The notes: generated from the sequence alone by a model not told the origin. 64,000 bases of DNA from Streptomyces sp. ISL-94 (GCF_018614075.1 NZ_JAGGOZ010000077.1:16114-80113); one strand, 5' to 3'. Counted from the first letter of the stretch, positions 7,780-15,928 are shown. Made by a program: numbers and translations.

Positions 7780-8768
7780 CCACGCCCTCTTCCCCGGTCA
7801 ACCGGCTCCGGCCGCGCCGCTCCTGCCTCGCGGTGCCGGGCTCCAACCCCCGGTTCCTGGAGAAGGCGCAGGGCCTGCCGGCCGACCAGGTCTTCCTGGA
7901 CCTGGAGGACGCCTGCGCGCCGCTCGCCAAGGAAGGCGCCCGCCACACCATCGTGGACGCGCTGAACAACGGTGACTGGACGGGCAAGACCCGGGTCGTG
8001 CGCGTCAACGACTGGACCACCCACTGGACGTACCGCGATGTGATCACGGTCGTCGAGGGGGCCGGCCAGAACCTCGACTGCATCATGCTGCCGAAGGTCC
8101 AGGACGCCCAGCAGGTCGTCGCCCTCGACCTGCTCCTGACCCAGATCGAGAAGACCATGGGCTTCGAGGTCGGCAAGATCGGCATCGAGGCGCAGATCGA
8201 GAACGCCAAGGGCCTGGTGAACGTCGACGAGATCGCGGGCGCCTCCTCGCGGCTGGAGACCATCATCTTCGGCCCGGCCGACTTCATGGCCTCCATCAAC
8301 ATGAAGTCCCTGGTCGTGGGCATGCAGCCGCCCGGCTACGGCGCGGACGCCTACCACTACATCCTGATGCGGATCCTGATGGCGGCCCGTATGCACGACC
8401 TCCAGGCGATCGACGGGCCCTTCCTCCAGATCAAGAACGTGGACGGCTACCGCGAGGTCGCGGGCCGCGCCGCCGCCCTCGGCTTCGACGGCAAGTGGGT
8501 GCTGCACCCCGGCCAGGTCGACGCCGCGAACGAGGTCTTCTCTCCCTCGCAGGAGGACTACGACCACGCCGAGCTGATCCTGGACGCCTACGACTGGTGC
8601 ACCTCCGAGGCCGGCGGCAAGAAGGGCTCGGCAATGCTCGGCGACGAGATGATCGACGAGGCCAGCCGCAAGATGGCCCTGGTCATCTCCGGCAAGGGCC
8701 GCGCCGCGGGCATGCAGCGCACCACCAAGTTCGAACACCCCTCGATCGAGAAGACGGCGGAGGCGTAG
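7776..8768 (+). CDS. L-malyl-CoA / beta-methylmalyl-CoA lyase (CitE-like)
   Basis: A 330-residue HpcH/HpaI aldolase / citrate-lyase-beta-like protein. Motifs include RSCLAVPGSNPRF near the N-terminus, VFLDLEDACAP (metal-binding acidic residues), IEAQIENAKGL and GKWVLHPGQVD. In the ethylmalonyl-CoA pathway this type cleaves methylmalyl-CoA to glyoxylate and propionyl-CoA, and may also act on malyl-CoA. It starts inside the meaA stop codon and ends 4 nt before the next gene, so it is in the same operon. Confidence 0.92.
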   Translation: MTTPSSPVNRLRPRRSCLAVPGSNPRFLEKAQGLPADQVFLDLEDACAPLAKEGARHTIVDALNNGDWTGKTRVVRVNDWTTHWTYRDVITVVEGAGQNLDCIMLPKVQDAQQVVALDLLLTQIEKTMGFEVGKIGIEAQIENAKGLVNVDEIAGASSRLETIIFGPADFMASINMKSLVVGMQPPGYGADAYHYILMRILMAARMHDLQAIDGPFLQIKNVDGYREVAGRAAALGFDGKWVLHPGQVDAANEVFSPSQEDYDHAELILDAYDWCTSEAGGKKGSAMLGDEMIDEASRKMALVISGKGRAAGMQRTTKFEHPSIEKTAEA

Positions 8769-8772
8769 GGCC

Positions 8773-9285
8773 ATGCAGTTCGGACGCACGTACGAAGAGT
8801 TCGAGGTCGGGGCGGTCTACAAGCACTGGCCCGGAAAGACGGTCACCGAGTACGACGACCACCTCTTCTGTCTGCTGACCATGAACCACCACCCGCTCCA
8901 CATGGACAGCAACTACGCCGAGAACACCACCGACTTCGGCAAGAACGTCGTGGTGGGCAACTACATCTACTCCCTGCTGCTGGGCATGTCGGTCCCCGAC
9001 GTCTCCGGGAAGGCCATCGCCAACCTGGAGATCGAGTCCCTGCGGCACGTGGCCCCGACCTTCCACGGCGACACGCTCTACGGCGAGACCACGGTCCTCG
9101 ACAAGACCCCGTCGAAGTCGAAGAACGACCGCGGGATCGTCTACGTCGAGACCAAGGGCTACAAGCAGGACGGCACCCTCGTCTGCGTCTTCCGGCGCAA
9201 GGTGATGGTCCCGACCGAGACGTACATCAAGGAGCGCGGCGGCGAGCAGCCCGGCCGCCCGCAGCTGAAGGAACAGGGGAAGTAG
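8773..9285 (+). CDS. Mesaconyl-CoA hydratase (MaoC-like hot-dog fold)
   Basis: A 170-residue MaoC dehydratase-like protein. Residues about 24-45 (TEYDDHLFCLLTMNHHPLHMD) hold the acidic and histidine residues of the hydratase active site, followed by the conserved GKNVVVGNYIYSLLLGMS. It should hydrate mesaconyl-C1-CoA to beta-methylmalyl-CoA, supplying the lyase encoded 4 nt upstream. Substrate is inferred from the operon rather than from residues specific to mesaconyl-CoA. Confidence 0.9.
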   Translation: MQFGRTYEEFEVGAVYKHWPGKTVTEYDDHLFCLLTMNHHPLHMDSNYAENTTDFGKNVVVGNYIYSLLLGMSVPDVSGKAIANLEIESLRHVAPTFHGDTLYGETTVLDKTPSKSKNDRGIVYVETKGYKQDGTLVCVFRRKVMVPTETYIKERGGEQPGRPQLKEQGK

Positions 9286-9287
9286 CC

Positions 9288-10493
9288 ATGGCCCGACTCG
9301 CCCAGACCGCCGGGCTGAACGACGTCCAGCGGGAGATCCTCAAGACCGTCCGCGAGTTCGTCGACAAGGAGATCATCCCGGTCGCGACCGAGCTCGAGCA
9401 CCGCGACGAGTACCCGCAGCAGATCGTCGACGGCCTCAAGGAACTCGGCCTCTTCGGCCTCATGATTCCGGAGGAGTACGGCGGCCTGGGTGAGTCGCTC
9501 CTCACCTACGCCCTGTGCGTCGAGGAGATAGCGCGGGGCTGGATGTCCGTCTCGGGCATCATCAACACGCACTTCATCGTGGCGTACATGCTCAAGCAGC
9601 ACGGCACGCAGGAGCAGAAGGACTACTTCCTCCCCCGCATGGCCCTGGGCGAGGTGCGCGGCGCGTTCTCGATGTCCGAGCCGGGGCTGGGCTCCGATGT
9701 GTCGGCCATCACCTCCAAGGCGGTGAAGGACGGCGACGAGTACGTCCTGAACGGCCAGAAGATGTGGCTGACGAACGGCGGCACGTCCACCCTGGTCGCG
9801 GTCCTCGTGCGCAGTGACGAAGGACACCCCGAGGGCACCGCGCCCCACAAGTCGATGACGACCTTCCTCGTGGAGAAGGAGCCGGGCTTCGGCGAGGTGC
9901 GCCCCGGCCTGACCATCCCGGGCAAGATCGACAAGATGGGCTACAAGGGCGTCGACACGACCGAGCTCATCATGGACGGACTGCGCATTCCGGCCAATCG
10001 CGTCCTCGGCGGCGAGACCGGCCGAGGGTTTTACCAAATGATGGACGGGGTCGAGGTCGGCCGCGTCAACGTGGCGGCGCGTGGTTGCGGTGTCGCTCAG
10101 CGTGCGTTCGAGCTGGGTGTCTCATATGCCCAGCAACGTCATACTTTCGGCAAGGCGATCGCCGAGCATCAGGCCATCCAGTTCAAGCTGGCCGAAATGG
10201 CTACCAAGGTCGAAGCCGCCCATGCGATGATGGTCAACGCAGCACGCAAAAAGGACTCCGGGGAACGAAACGACCTCGAAGCAGGGATGGCGAAGTACCT
10301 CGCCTCCGAGTACTGCAAGGAGGTCGTGGAGGACGCCTTCCGTATCCATGGCGGCTACGGGTTCTCGAAGGAGTACGAGATCGAGCGCCTCTACCGGGAG
10401 GCTCCGATGCTGCTGATCGGTGAAGGTACCGCCGAGATTCAGAAAATGATCATCGGGCGACGCCTGCTTGAGGAGTACCGACTCCAGGGCTGA
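9288..10493 (+). CDS. Methylsuccinyl-CoA dehydrogenase (acyl-CoA dehydrogenase family)
   Basis: A 401-residue FAD-dependent acyl-CoA dehydrogenase with N-terminal helical, central beta (SEPGLGSD, WLTNGG) and C-terminal helical domains. The predicted catalytic base Glu379 lies in IGEGTAEIQ. In this operon it should oxidise methylsuccinyl-CoA to mesaconyl-CoA. It is a standard-length ACAD and lacks the N-terminal extension known from the Rhodobacter enzyme. Its ATG lies 2 nt after the hydratase stop. The stretch from about 10030 to 10290 uses visibly more A/T at third positions than the rest of the operon. Confidence 0.9.
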   Translation: MARLAQTAGLNDVQREILKTVREFVDKEIIPVATELEHRDEYPQQIVDGLKELGLFGLMIPEEYGGLGESLLTYALCVEEIARGWMSVSGIINTHFIVAYMLKQHGTQEQKDYFLPRMALGEVRGAFSMSEPGLGSDVSAITSKAVKDGDEYVLNGQKMWLTNGGTSTLVAVLVRSDEGHPEGTAPHKSMTTFLVEKEPGFGEVRPGLTIPGKIDKMGYKGVDTTELIMDGLRIPANRVLGGETGRGFYQMMDGVEVGRVNVAARGCGVAQRAFELGVSYAQQRHTFGKAIAEHQAIQFKLAEMATKVEAAHAMMVNAARKKDSGERNDLEAGMAKYLASEYCKEVVEDAFRIHGGYGFSKEYEIERLYREAPMLLIGEGTAEIQKMIIGRRLLEEYRLQG

Positions 10494-10582
10494 AAGTACT
10501 TTTTGCGGCGGATCCTCCCGGGATTCGTCGCAGAAGTGTCACTGGCAGTCACTGGCCGACGGCCATCGACTCGTCTTCTGGC

Positions 10583-10613
10583 TTGCCCAGTTGTTGCGCG
10601 CAACCGATAGCAT
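10583..10613 (+). promoter_or_regulatory. Possible psd promoter region
   Basis: The 186-nt gap between the acyl-CoA dehydrogenase and psd is relatively AT-rich. It contains TTGCCC (10583-10588) and TAGCAT (10608-10613) with a long 19-nt spacer, and the palindrome TTGCGCGCAA (10594-10603) between them. The gap also opens with the palindrome AAAGTACTTT at 10493-10502. The promoter assignment is weak; no strong terminator is visible for the upstream operon. Confidence 0.25.
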
Positions 10614-10679
10614 TCCAGTAAAGCCGCCGTCCCGTCCCCCTGTTTGCGGCGCGGCAATCACCCGCTACGAAGGTCATCC

Positions 10680-11336
10680 ATGCCCCACAGCCAAACCTCT
10701 GCACCTCGCGACAGCCTCCTTGGCGTACGCCTCGCGCGCGGAGCATCGCCGTGGCTTCTGCCGACCGTCGCCACCGCGGCGCTCAGCCTCACCCGGGCCC
10801 GCAAGTCCGGACGCTGGGCCGCGGCGGCCGTGCCCGCCACCGCTCTCGCGGCGGGCATGCTGTGGTTCTTCCGCGACCCCGAGCGTGAGATCGCCCAGGG
10901 CCGTGTCATCTCGCCCGCCGACGGTGTGGTGCAGAGCATCATGCCGTGGAAGGACGGACGGACCCGGGTCGCGATCTTCATGAGCCCGCTGAACGTCCAC
11001 GTCAACCGCGCGCCCCTCGCGGGCACGGTGACGTCCGTGGAGCACATCCCCGGCGGATTCGTCCCGGCGTTCAACAAGGAGAGCGAGAACAACGAGCGCG
11101 TTGTCTGGCACTTCGACACCGAGCTCGGTGACATCGAAATGGTGCAGATCGCCGGCGCCGTCGCCCGCCGCATCGTCCCGTACCTGCCGGCCGGCACCAA
11201 GGTGGAGCAGGGCGAACGCATCGGTCTGATCCGCTTCGGTTCGCGCGTCGACATCTACCTCCCCGAGGGCGTCGAGGTCGCGGTCGAGGTCGGTCAGGCC
11301 ACCACCGCGGGGGTGACCCGAATTGACCGTGACTGA
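10680..11336 (+). CDS. psd: Phosphatidylserine decarboxylase proenzyme
   Basis: A 218-residue membrane-associated pyruvoyl enzyme that converts phosphatidylserine to phosphatidylethanolamine. The FGS self-cleavage site sits at Gly187-Ser188; Ser188 would become the pyruvoyl group of the alpha chain. Conserved PADG, MSPLNVHVNRAP and NKESENNERV motifs of the short bacterial PSD type are present. A hydrophobic stretch covers about residues 32-60. ATG 10680 is preferred to the in-frame ATG at 10644 because the added 12 residues are not conserved-looking and AAGG precedes 10680. The end overlaps pssA. Confidence 0.93.
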   Translation: MPHSQTSAPRDSLLGVRLARGASPWLLPTVATAALSLTRARKSGRWAAAAVPATALAAGMLWFFRDPEREIAQGRVISPADGVVQSIMPWKDGRTRVAIFMSPLNVHVNRAPLAGTVTSVEHIPGGFVPAFNKESENNERVVWHFDTELGDIEMVQIAGAVARRIVPYLPAGTKVEQGERIGLIRFGSRVDIYLPEGVEVAVEVGQATTAGVTRIDRD

Positions 11337-12183
11337 CCCTGAGACTCCCGCCGCAGGCTGGGTTCCGGAGTCCGCCGAGGAGGAGTCCGCCGAGGACGAC
11401 ATGCCGCTGTCACTGCGGCTGTCGATAGCGGACACCCTCACCCTCGGCAACGCGACGTGCGGATTCATGGCGGTGTACTTCACCACCACCGGAATCCTCA
11501 TCCCGCACCTCACCGGCAGTGGCGAGTCGGGCATGGCCCGCAGCAGCGCCGCGACGGCAGTGATACTGATGCTGCTCGCCGCGGTCTTCGACCTCTTCGA
11601 CGGCATCGTGGCCCGCAAGCTGCGCAGCTCGCCGATGGGTGCGGAGCTGGACAACCTGTCCGACCTGATCAGCTTCGGCCTGGCTCCCGCGTACTTCGTG
11701 CTCGTCTACGGCATGGTCGCTGTCGACGCGCACCAGAAGATGTCGGCGCTGGCCGCGATCGTGGTGCTGCTGGCGGTGGTGCTCAGACTCGCGCGATTCA
11801 GCTGCGTGACGATGAAGGACGGCATGTTCCAGGGCATGCCGAGCCCCTTCGGCGCGCTGACGGTCGTCTCGATCGTGCTGCTGGAGCTGCCGTTCGTCCC
11901 GACGCTGCTGGCGATCATCGGGGTGGCCTGGCTGATGGTGAGCCGGGTCGAGTACCCCAAGCCGCGCGGTGTCCTCGCGGTGGCGATGCTCAGCTGGATC
12001 GTCGGGGCGATGGGGCTGCTGGCGGCCTGGGCGTTCGACGCCCCGGGCGGTCAGCTGCTGCTCCAGACCGGCTGCGCCCTGCAGATCGCTCTGGCGGCCA
12101 CCATTCCGCTGTTCGCCACGACCCGTCGTGCGAACACGTTCCGGCACAACCGGCGCGAGGCGCGAGCCGCGACGCTGCGCTAG
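11323..12183 (+). CDS. pssA: CDP-diacylglycerol-serine O-phosphatidyltransferase
   Basis: A 286-residue integral membrane protein of the CDP-alcohol phosphatidyltransferase family, making phosphatidylserine, the substrate of Psd. The signature reads DGIVAR, seven residues, then GAELDNLSD: the usual D-G-x2-A-R...G-x3-D-x3-D motif, with seven residues between AR and G rather than the commonly quoted eight. Several transmembrane helices follow. The start is TTG 11323 (14-nt overlap with psd) or GTG 11329 (8-nt overlap); either means translational coupling. Confidence 0.92.
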   Translation: MTVTDPETPAAGWVPESAEEESAEDDMPLSLRLSIADTLTLGNATCGFMAVYFTTTGILIPHLTGSGESGMARSSAATAVILMLLAAVFDLFDGIVARKLRSSPMGAELDNLSDLISFGLAPAYFVLVYGMVAVDAHQKMSALAAIVVLLAVVLRLARFSCVTMKDGMFQGMPSPFGALTVVSIVLLELPFVPTLLAIIGVAWLMVSRVEYPKPRGVLAVAMLSWIVGAMGLLAAWAFDAPGGQLLLQTGCALQIALAATIPLFATTRRANTFRHNRREARAATLR

Positions 12184-12192
12184 CTGTTGTGT

Positions 12193-12231
12193 GAGAGGGC
12201 CCCGGATGCCGATGGCATCCGGGGCCCTCTC
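12193..12231 (+). terminator. Strong hairpin terminator after pssA
   Basis: A perfect 18-bp stem (12193-12210 with 12214-12231) has a 3-nt GAT loop and begins 10 nt after the pssA stop. There is no U-tract, as is common in Streptomyces. Confidence 0.75.
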
Positions 12232-12280
12232 GCATGCGGCCGCGGCCCCGCTGCCGGGGCTCCGCCCCAGACCCCGCGCC

Positions 12281-12518
12281 TCAAACGCCGGCGGGGCTGG
12301 ATTTGCCCGCCCTGCGCATTCGGGTGCGGCTCAACGAAGTCTCGGCGGCACTTGGCAGCGGAGTCCAGCCACATCCAGTCGCGCCGGCGTTTCAGGCGCG
12401 GGGGACCGGGGGCGGAGCCCCTGGGCCTTTCAGCCTCGCCCGCGTTTGAGGCGCAGGGGGCCGGGGCGGAGCCCCTGAGCCTTTCAGCCTCGCCGCGTTT
12501 GAGGCGCAGGGGGCCGGG
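12281..12518. repeat. Intergenic GC-rich repeat cluster
   Basis: The stretch between pssA and the ada/alkA gene holds no credible gene. A 21-nt element at 12281-12301 recurs inverted within 12372-12396 (GCCGGCGTTT core). It recurs again at 17217-17243 downstream of glycerate kinase, where the match begins CACATCCAGC. A unit of about 53 bp containing CTTTCAGCCTCGCC is then tandemly duplicated (12412-12464 and 12465-12518), with a partial third copy at 12383-12410. These look like the interspersed palindromic repeats common between Streptomyces genes. Confidence 0.7.
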
Positions 12519-12649
12519 TGGCGCCCCCCGGGAGCGGCGCCGCGCGCCCCGGCCCCGCAGGGGGACACGGCGGGCCCGCGCTGGAGGCGACTAGGCTTGA
12601 TGTCGGAAAGTCGCCAGCCGCCGACTCCTTCGCCCCCGATCCTGGAGCC

Positions 12650-14134
12650 ATGCACACCGACACCGAGCGCTGCGTCAGAGCCGTGCAGTCGAAGGACGCC
12701 CGCTTCGACGGATGGTTCTTCACCGCCGTCCTGACCACCCGGATCTACTGCCGGCCCAGCTGCCCCGCCGTGCCGCCCAAGGTCGAGAACATGACCTTCC
12801 TGCCCAGCGCCGCCGCCTGCCAGCAGGCCGGGTTCCGGGCCTGCAAGCGGTGCCGGCCCGACACCAGCCCCGGATCCCCCGAGTGGAACGCCCGCGCCGA
12901 TGCCGTCGCACGCGCGATGCGGCTGATCCAGGACGGGGTCGTGGACCGGGAGGGAGTCCCGGGGCTCGCCGCCCGCCTCGGGTACTCCGCCCGCCAGGTG
13001 GAGCGGCAGCTCAACGCCGAGCTCGGGGCCGGTCCGCTCGCCCTGGCCAGGGCCCAGCGTGCGCAGACCGCCCGGCTGCTCATCGAGACCTCCGCGCTCC
13101 CGATGGGCGATGTGGCCTTCGCCTCCGGGTTCGCTTCCATCCGCACCTTCAACGACACCGTCCGCGAGGTCTTCGCCCTCTCCCCCACCGAGCTGCGCGA
13201 GCGGTCCGTGAAGGCCGGCCTCCGCAAGGACGCCCAGCCGCGGATCCCGGGGACGATCAGCCTCCGGCTGCCGTTCCGGGCCCCGCTCAACCCCGACAAC
13301 CTCTTCGGGCACCTCGCCGCGACCGCCGTCCCCGGCGTCGAGGAGTGGCGCGACGGCGCGTACCGCCGGACCCTGCGCCTCCCGTACGGCACCGGCGTGG
13401 TCGCGCTCACCCCGCAGCCCGACCACATCGGCTGCCGCCTCGCCCTGACCGACCTGCGCGACCTCACCATCGCCATCAGCCGCTGCCGCTGGATGCTCGA
13501 CCTGGACGCCGACCCCGAGGCCGTGGACGAGCAGCTGCGCTCCGACCCGCTGCTGGCGCCCTTGGTGGACAAGGCTCCCGGCCGCCGGGTTCCCCGTACG
13601 GTCGACGCGCAGGAGTTCGCCGTACGGGCGGTCCTCGGCCAGCAGGTGTCCACGGCGGCGGCGCGCACGCACGCGGCCCGCCTGGTCGCCGCTCACGGAG
13701 AACCGGTCGAGGACCCGCTGGGCGGGCTGACCCGTCTCTTCCCCTCCCCTCAGGCCCTCGCCGGGCTGGACCCGGAGGCCCTGGCCCTGCCGCGCAGCCG
13801 GCGCGCCACGCTCACCACCCTGGTGTCGGCCCTCACCGACGGCTCGCTGCCGCTCGGCATCGACAGCGACTGGGAGGCGGCGCGTGCACAGCTCTCGGCG
13901 CTGCCGGGCTTCGGCCCGTGGACCACCGAGATCATCGCCATGCGGGCGCTCGGCGACCCCGACGCGTTCCTCCCGTCCGACCTCGGCGTACGGCGGTCCG
14001 CGCGGGGGCTGGGGCTGCCCTCCGCCCCCTCCGCGCTGACCGCCCGCGCGGCCGGCTGGCGGCCTTGGCGCGCGTACGCCGTGCAGTACCTGTGGGCCAC
14101 CGAGGACCACGCCATCAACCACCTGCCCGTCTGA
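12650..14134 (+). CDS. Ada-type methyl sensor / AlkA DNA glycosylase fusion
   Basis: A 494-residue multidomain alkylation-repair protein. Residues 1-75 are the Ada methylphosphotriester/zinc domain with Cys34, Cys38, Cys65 and Cys68. Residues about 85-185 are an AraC helix-turn-helix. Residues about 200-290 are the AlkA N-terminal domain. Residues about 300-490 are the HhH-GPD glycosylase with LPGFGPWTT and the predicted catalytic Asp444. It should sense phosphotriester methylation, activate transcription and excise 3-methyladenine-type bases. ogt follows after 12 nt, so the pair forms a self-contained adaptive response. ATG 12650 has GGAG close upstream and starts just before the Zn domain. 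Confidence 0.92.
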   Translation: MHTDTERCVRAVQSKDARFDGWFFTAVLTTRIYCRPSCPAVPPKVENMTFLPSAAACQQAGFRACKRCRPDTSPGSPEWNARADAVARAMRLIQDGVVDREGVPGLAARLGYSARQVERQLNAELGAGPLALARAQRAQTARLLIETSALPMGDVAFASGFASIRTFNDTVREVFALSPTELRERSVKAGLRKDAQPRIPGTISLRLPFRAPLNPDNLFGHLAATAVPGVEEWRDGAYRRTLRLPYGTGVVALTPQPDHIGCRLALTDLRDLTIAISRCRWMLDLDADPEAVDEQLRSDPLLAPLVDKAPGRRVPRTVDAQEFAVRAVLGQQVSTAAARTHAARLVAAHGEPVEDPLGGLTRLFPSPQALAGLDPEALALPRSRRATLTTLVSALTDGSLPLGIDSDWEAARAQLSALPGFGPWTTEIIAMRALGDPDAFLPSDLGVRRSARGLGLPSAPSALTARAAGWRPWRAYAVQYLWATEDHAINHLPV

Positions 14135-14146
14135 GGAGCACCAGCA

Positions 14147-14707
14147 ATGAGCGTCAAGCAGCACACCGTCGTCGACAGCCCCTACGGCCCGCTCACCCTG
14201 GTGTCCGCGGACGGCGTCCTCAGCGGCCTCTACATGGCCGGGCAGCGTCACCGCCCGGCCGAGGAGTCCTTCGGGGAGCGGGTCGCGCCCACCGAGGAGC
14301 CCTTCCCGGCGGTGACCCGGCAGCTGACCGCGTACTTCGCCGGGGAGCTCACCGCGTTCGACCTCCCGCTCCGGCTGGAGGGCACCGACTTCCAGCGCAG
14401 GGTGTGGGACCAGCTGGTACGGATCCCCTACGGCGAGACGTGGTCGTACGGGCAGCTCGCGGCCAGGCTCGGCAAGCCGAACGCCTCGCGTGCGGTGGGT
14501 CTGGCGAACGGGAAGAACCCGATCGGGATCATCGTGCCCTGCCACCGGGTGATCGGCGCCTCGGGCGGCATGACCGGCTACGGCGGCGGCGTCGAGCGCA
14601 AGGTGCAGCTGCTGGCCTTCGAGTCCGGGAGCGGCATCCAGGGCCTGGCCTACACCACGAGCAGCGGGACGAGCAGTGCGAAGGCGGCGCCCGCCTCGAC
14701 GGCGTAG
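14147..14707 (+). CDS. ogt: Methylated-DNA-[protein]-cysteine S-methyltransferase
   Basis: A 186-residue O6-methylguanine-DNA methyltransferase with the active-site PCHRV motif (acceptor Cys132) and the YGQLA and ASRAVGLANGKNPI motifs. It directly removes alkyl groups from O6-guanine in a single-turnover reaction. It lies 12 nt downstream of the Ada/AlkA fusion. The last about 25 residues, after LLAFESGSG, look non-conserved and are read antiparallel to the end of the next gene (58-bp overlap). Confidence 0.94.
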   Translation: MSVKQHTVVDSPYGPLTLVSADGVLSGLYMAGQRHRPAEESFGERVAPTEEPFPAVTRQLTAYFAGELTAFDLPLRLEGTDFQRRVWDQLVRIPYGETWSYGQLAARLGKPNASRAVGLANGKNPIGIIVPCHRVIGASGGMTGYGGGVERKVQLLAFESGSGIQGLAYTTSSGTSSAKAAPASTA

Positions 14708-15078
14708 CTGTAGAGCGAGGGGTGCTGGACGGGGGCGGCGAGCAGGACCACGCTCTGCTGGGCGGCGCCGGCCGCCACCCATTCGGCATCGGCGCCGAGG
14801 TTGCCCTGGTACCAGCCTTCGCAGGAGCCGGGGCCGCTGACGGCGAGGAGGTCGTCCTCGCGGCGGTAGAAGGCCTGCCACTGGGTGGCGGGCACGGACC
14901 AGCCCTCGAAATCGGTGAACCGGGCCCAGCCGCCCTCGCGTATCGCGGTGTCGAACAGCCAGACCGGCGTTCCCTCCGGGGTGACTTCGCCGCCCGCCTG
15001 CTGGTCGGTGGTGAAGTGGACCATGGGCAGGGCGTCAGGCCCGTCGGCGGTGCTGGGCCAGGCGTACATCGTGATCAT
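14650..15078 (-). CDS. Hypothetical protein
   Basis: A 142-residue acidic, tryptophan-rich cytoplasmic protein starting MITMYAWPS. It contains WLFDTAIREGGWARF and FEGWSVPATQWQAFYRREDD. I do not recognise a family. It has no signal peptide; the C-terminus (AGAAFALLVPLLVV) is hydrophobic but short. It runs convergently into ogt with a 58-bp overlap, so one of the two 3' ends may be extended relative to orthologues. Confidence 0.72.
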   Translation of the reverse strand: MITMYAWPSTADGPDALPMVHFTTDQQAGGEVTPEGTPVWLFDTAIREGGWARFTDFEGWSVPATQWQAFYRREDDLLAVSGPGSCEGWYQGNLGADAEWVAAGAAQQSVVLLAAPVQHPSLYSYAVEAGAAFALLVPLLVV

Positions 15079-15127
15079 CAGCTGATTCTGTCCTGCTCGG
15101 AGTAAGCCCGGTGTTACGGGCTGGATC

Positions 15128-15628
15128 TTACGAGGAGGGCGGGCGCCGGCCGTTCTCCAGCTCCGCGGTTCCCTCTCCGGACAGGAGGACCCGGTAGGCC
15201 TCTTGGGTGCGCAGCCCGAGCGCTCCGGGGAGGTACGCGGTGAGTTCGGCGGGCTCGACCAGCCGCCAGGAGATCAGCTCCTCCTCCTGGAGCCTGATGG
15301 AGGCGAGCTGTTCGGCGTCCAGCACCCCGCCGTCGTAGAGGTAGGCGACGAGCGGCGGGCGGGCCGCGTCGAGGGTCCAGTCGACGGCGAGGAGCCGGCC
15401 GAGCGGTACGTCGATGCCGATCTCCTCGGCGCTCTCGCGGCGGGCGGCCGTACGCGGTGACTCGCCCCGGTCCGACTCGATCGTGCCGCCCGGCAGGGCC
15501 CAGCCCGCGCGGTAGTCGGGCTCGACGAGCAGGACCCGGCCCTCGGCGTCCCGGTAGAGGGCGGCCGCGCCGGCCAGCACCCGGGGCAGGCTCGCGATGT
15601 ACGTGGCGTAGTCATCCGTGGTGGTCAC
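15128..15628 (-). CDS. Nudix hydrolase
   Basis: A 166-residue Nudix-fold protein starting at GTG. The Nudix box reads GGTIESDRGE-x7-REsaEEIGI, with the catalytic REUxEE part intact. The loop between its first Gly and Glu is about two residues longer than the textbook GX5E spacing. The substrate (a nucleoside diphosphate linked to another group) cannot be told from sequence. It is a single gene on the minus strand with its own upstream gap. Confidence 0.9.
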   Translation of the reverse strand: MTTTDDYATYIASLPRVLAGAAALYRDAEGRVLLVEPDYRAGWALPGGTIESDRGESPRTAARRESAEEIGIDVPLGRLLAVDWTLDAARPPLVAYLYDGGVLDAEQLASIRLQEEELISWRLVEPAELTAYLPGALGLRTQEAYRVLLSGEGTAELENGRRPPSS

Positions 15629-15805
15629 CGGGCCACCCTACCGAGGGTCAGGCGTCGGAACCGCCGGGATTGCCGGGGCCGCCGGGGCCGCGGGGCCGCC
15701 CTCGCGGTCCCGAGGAGTAGGGGGGCGACGGCGGGGGCCCGCCGGGGGAATCCGGACGTGGCTGTTCCAGTGAATCCGCGACCATGCGGCCACACTATGC
15801 AGGCG

Positions 15806-15875
15806 TATATCCCCATTTAGGGGCATGCCGCGTCCGGTGTGTGCCAGGCCACGCATGGGCATAGGAGGATCCTCC
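15806..15875 (+). promoter_or_regulatory. AT-rich motif and palindrome upstream of glycerate kinase
   Basis: The 300-nt gap between the Nudix gene and glycerate kinase holds TATATCCCCATTTAGG at 15806-15821. This matches, apart from one extra base, the minus-strand motif TATATCCCCTTTAGG at 55348-55362 upstream of an ABC ATPase gene. It also holds the perfect palindrome GGAGGATCCTCC at 15864-15875, followed by TAGGCT (15879-15884), a possible -10. No gene is convincing in this gap. Confidence 0.35.
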
Positions 15876-15928
15876 GGATAGGCTCAGGGGGGCGCGACTG
15901 CACTGTTCGATAGCAAGGGATTAGCAAG

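Noticed and set aside
12187-12594. Plus-strand open frames in the gap after pssA
   Set aside because: They are built from the terminator and tandem repeats, with no protein-like composition.
15638-15862. A small minus-strand open frame of 74 codons before glycerate kinase
   Set aside because: It is Pro/Ala/Arg low-complexity with no ribosome-binding site, and it overlaps likely regulatory sequence.
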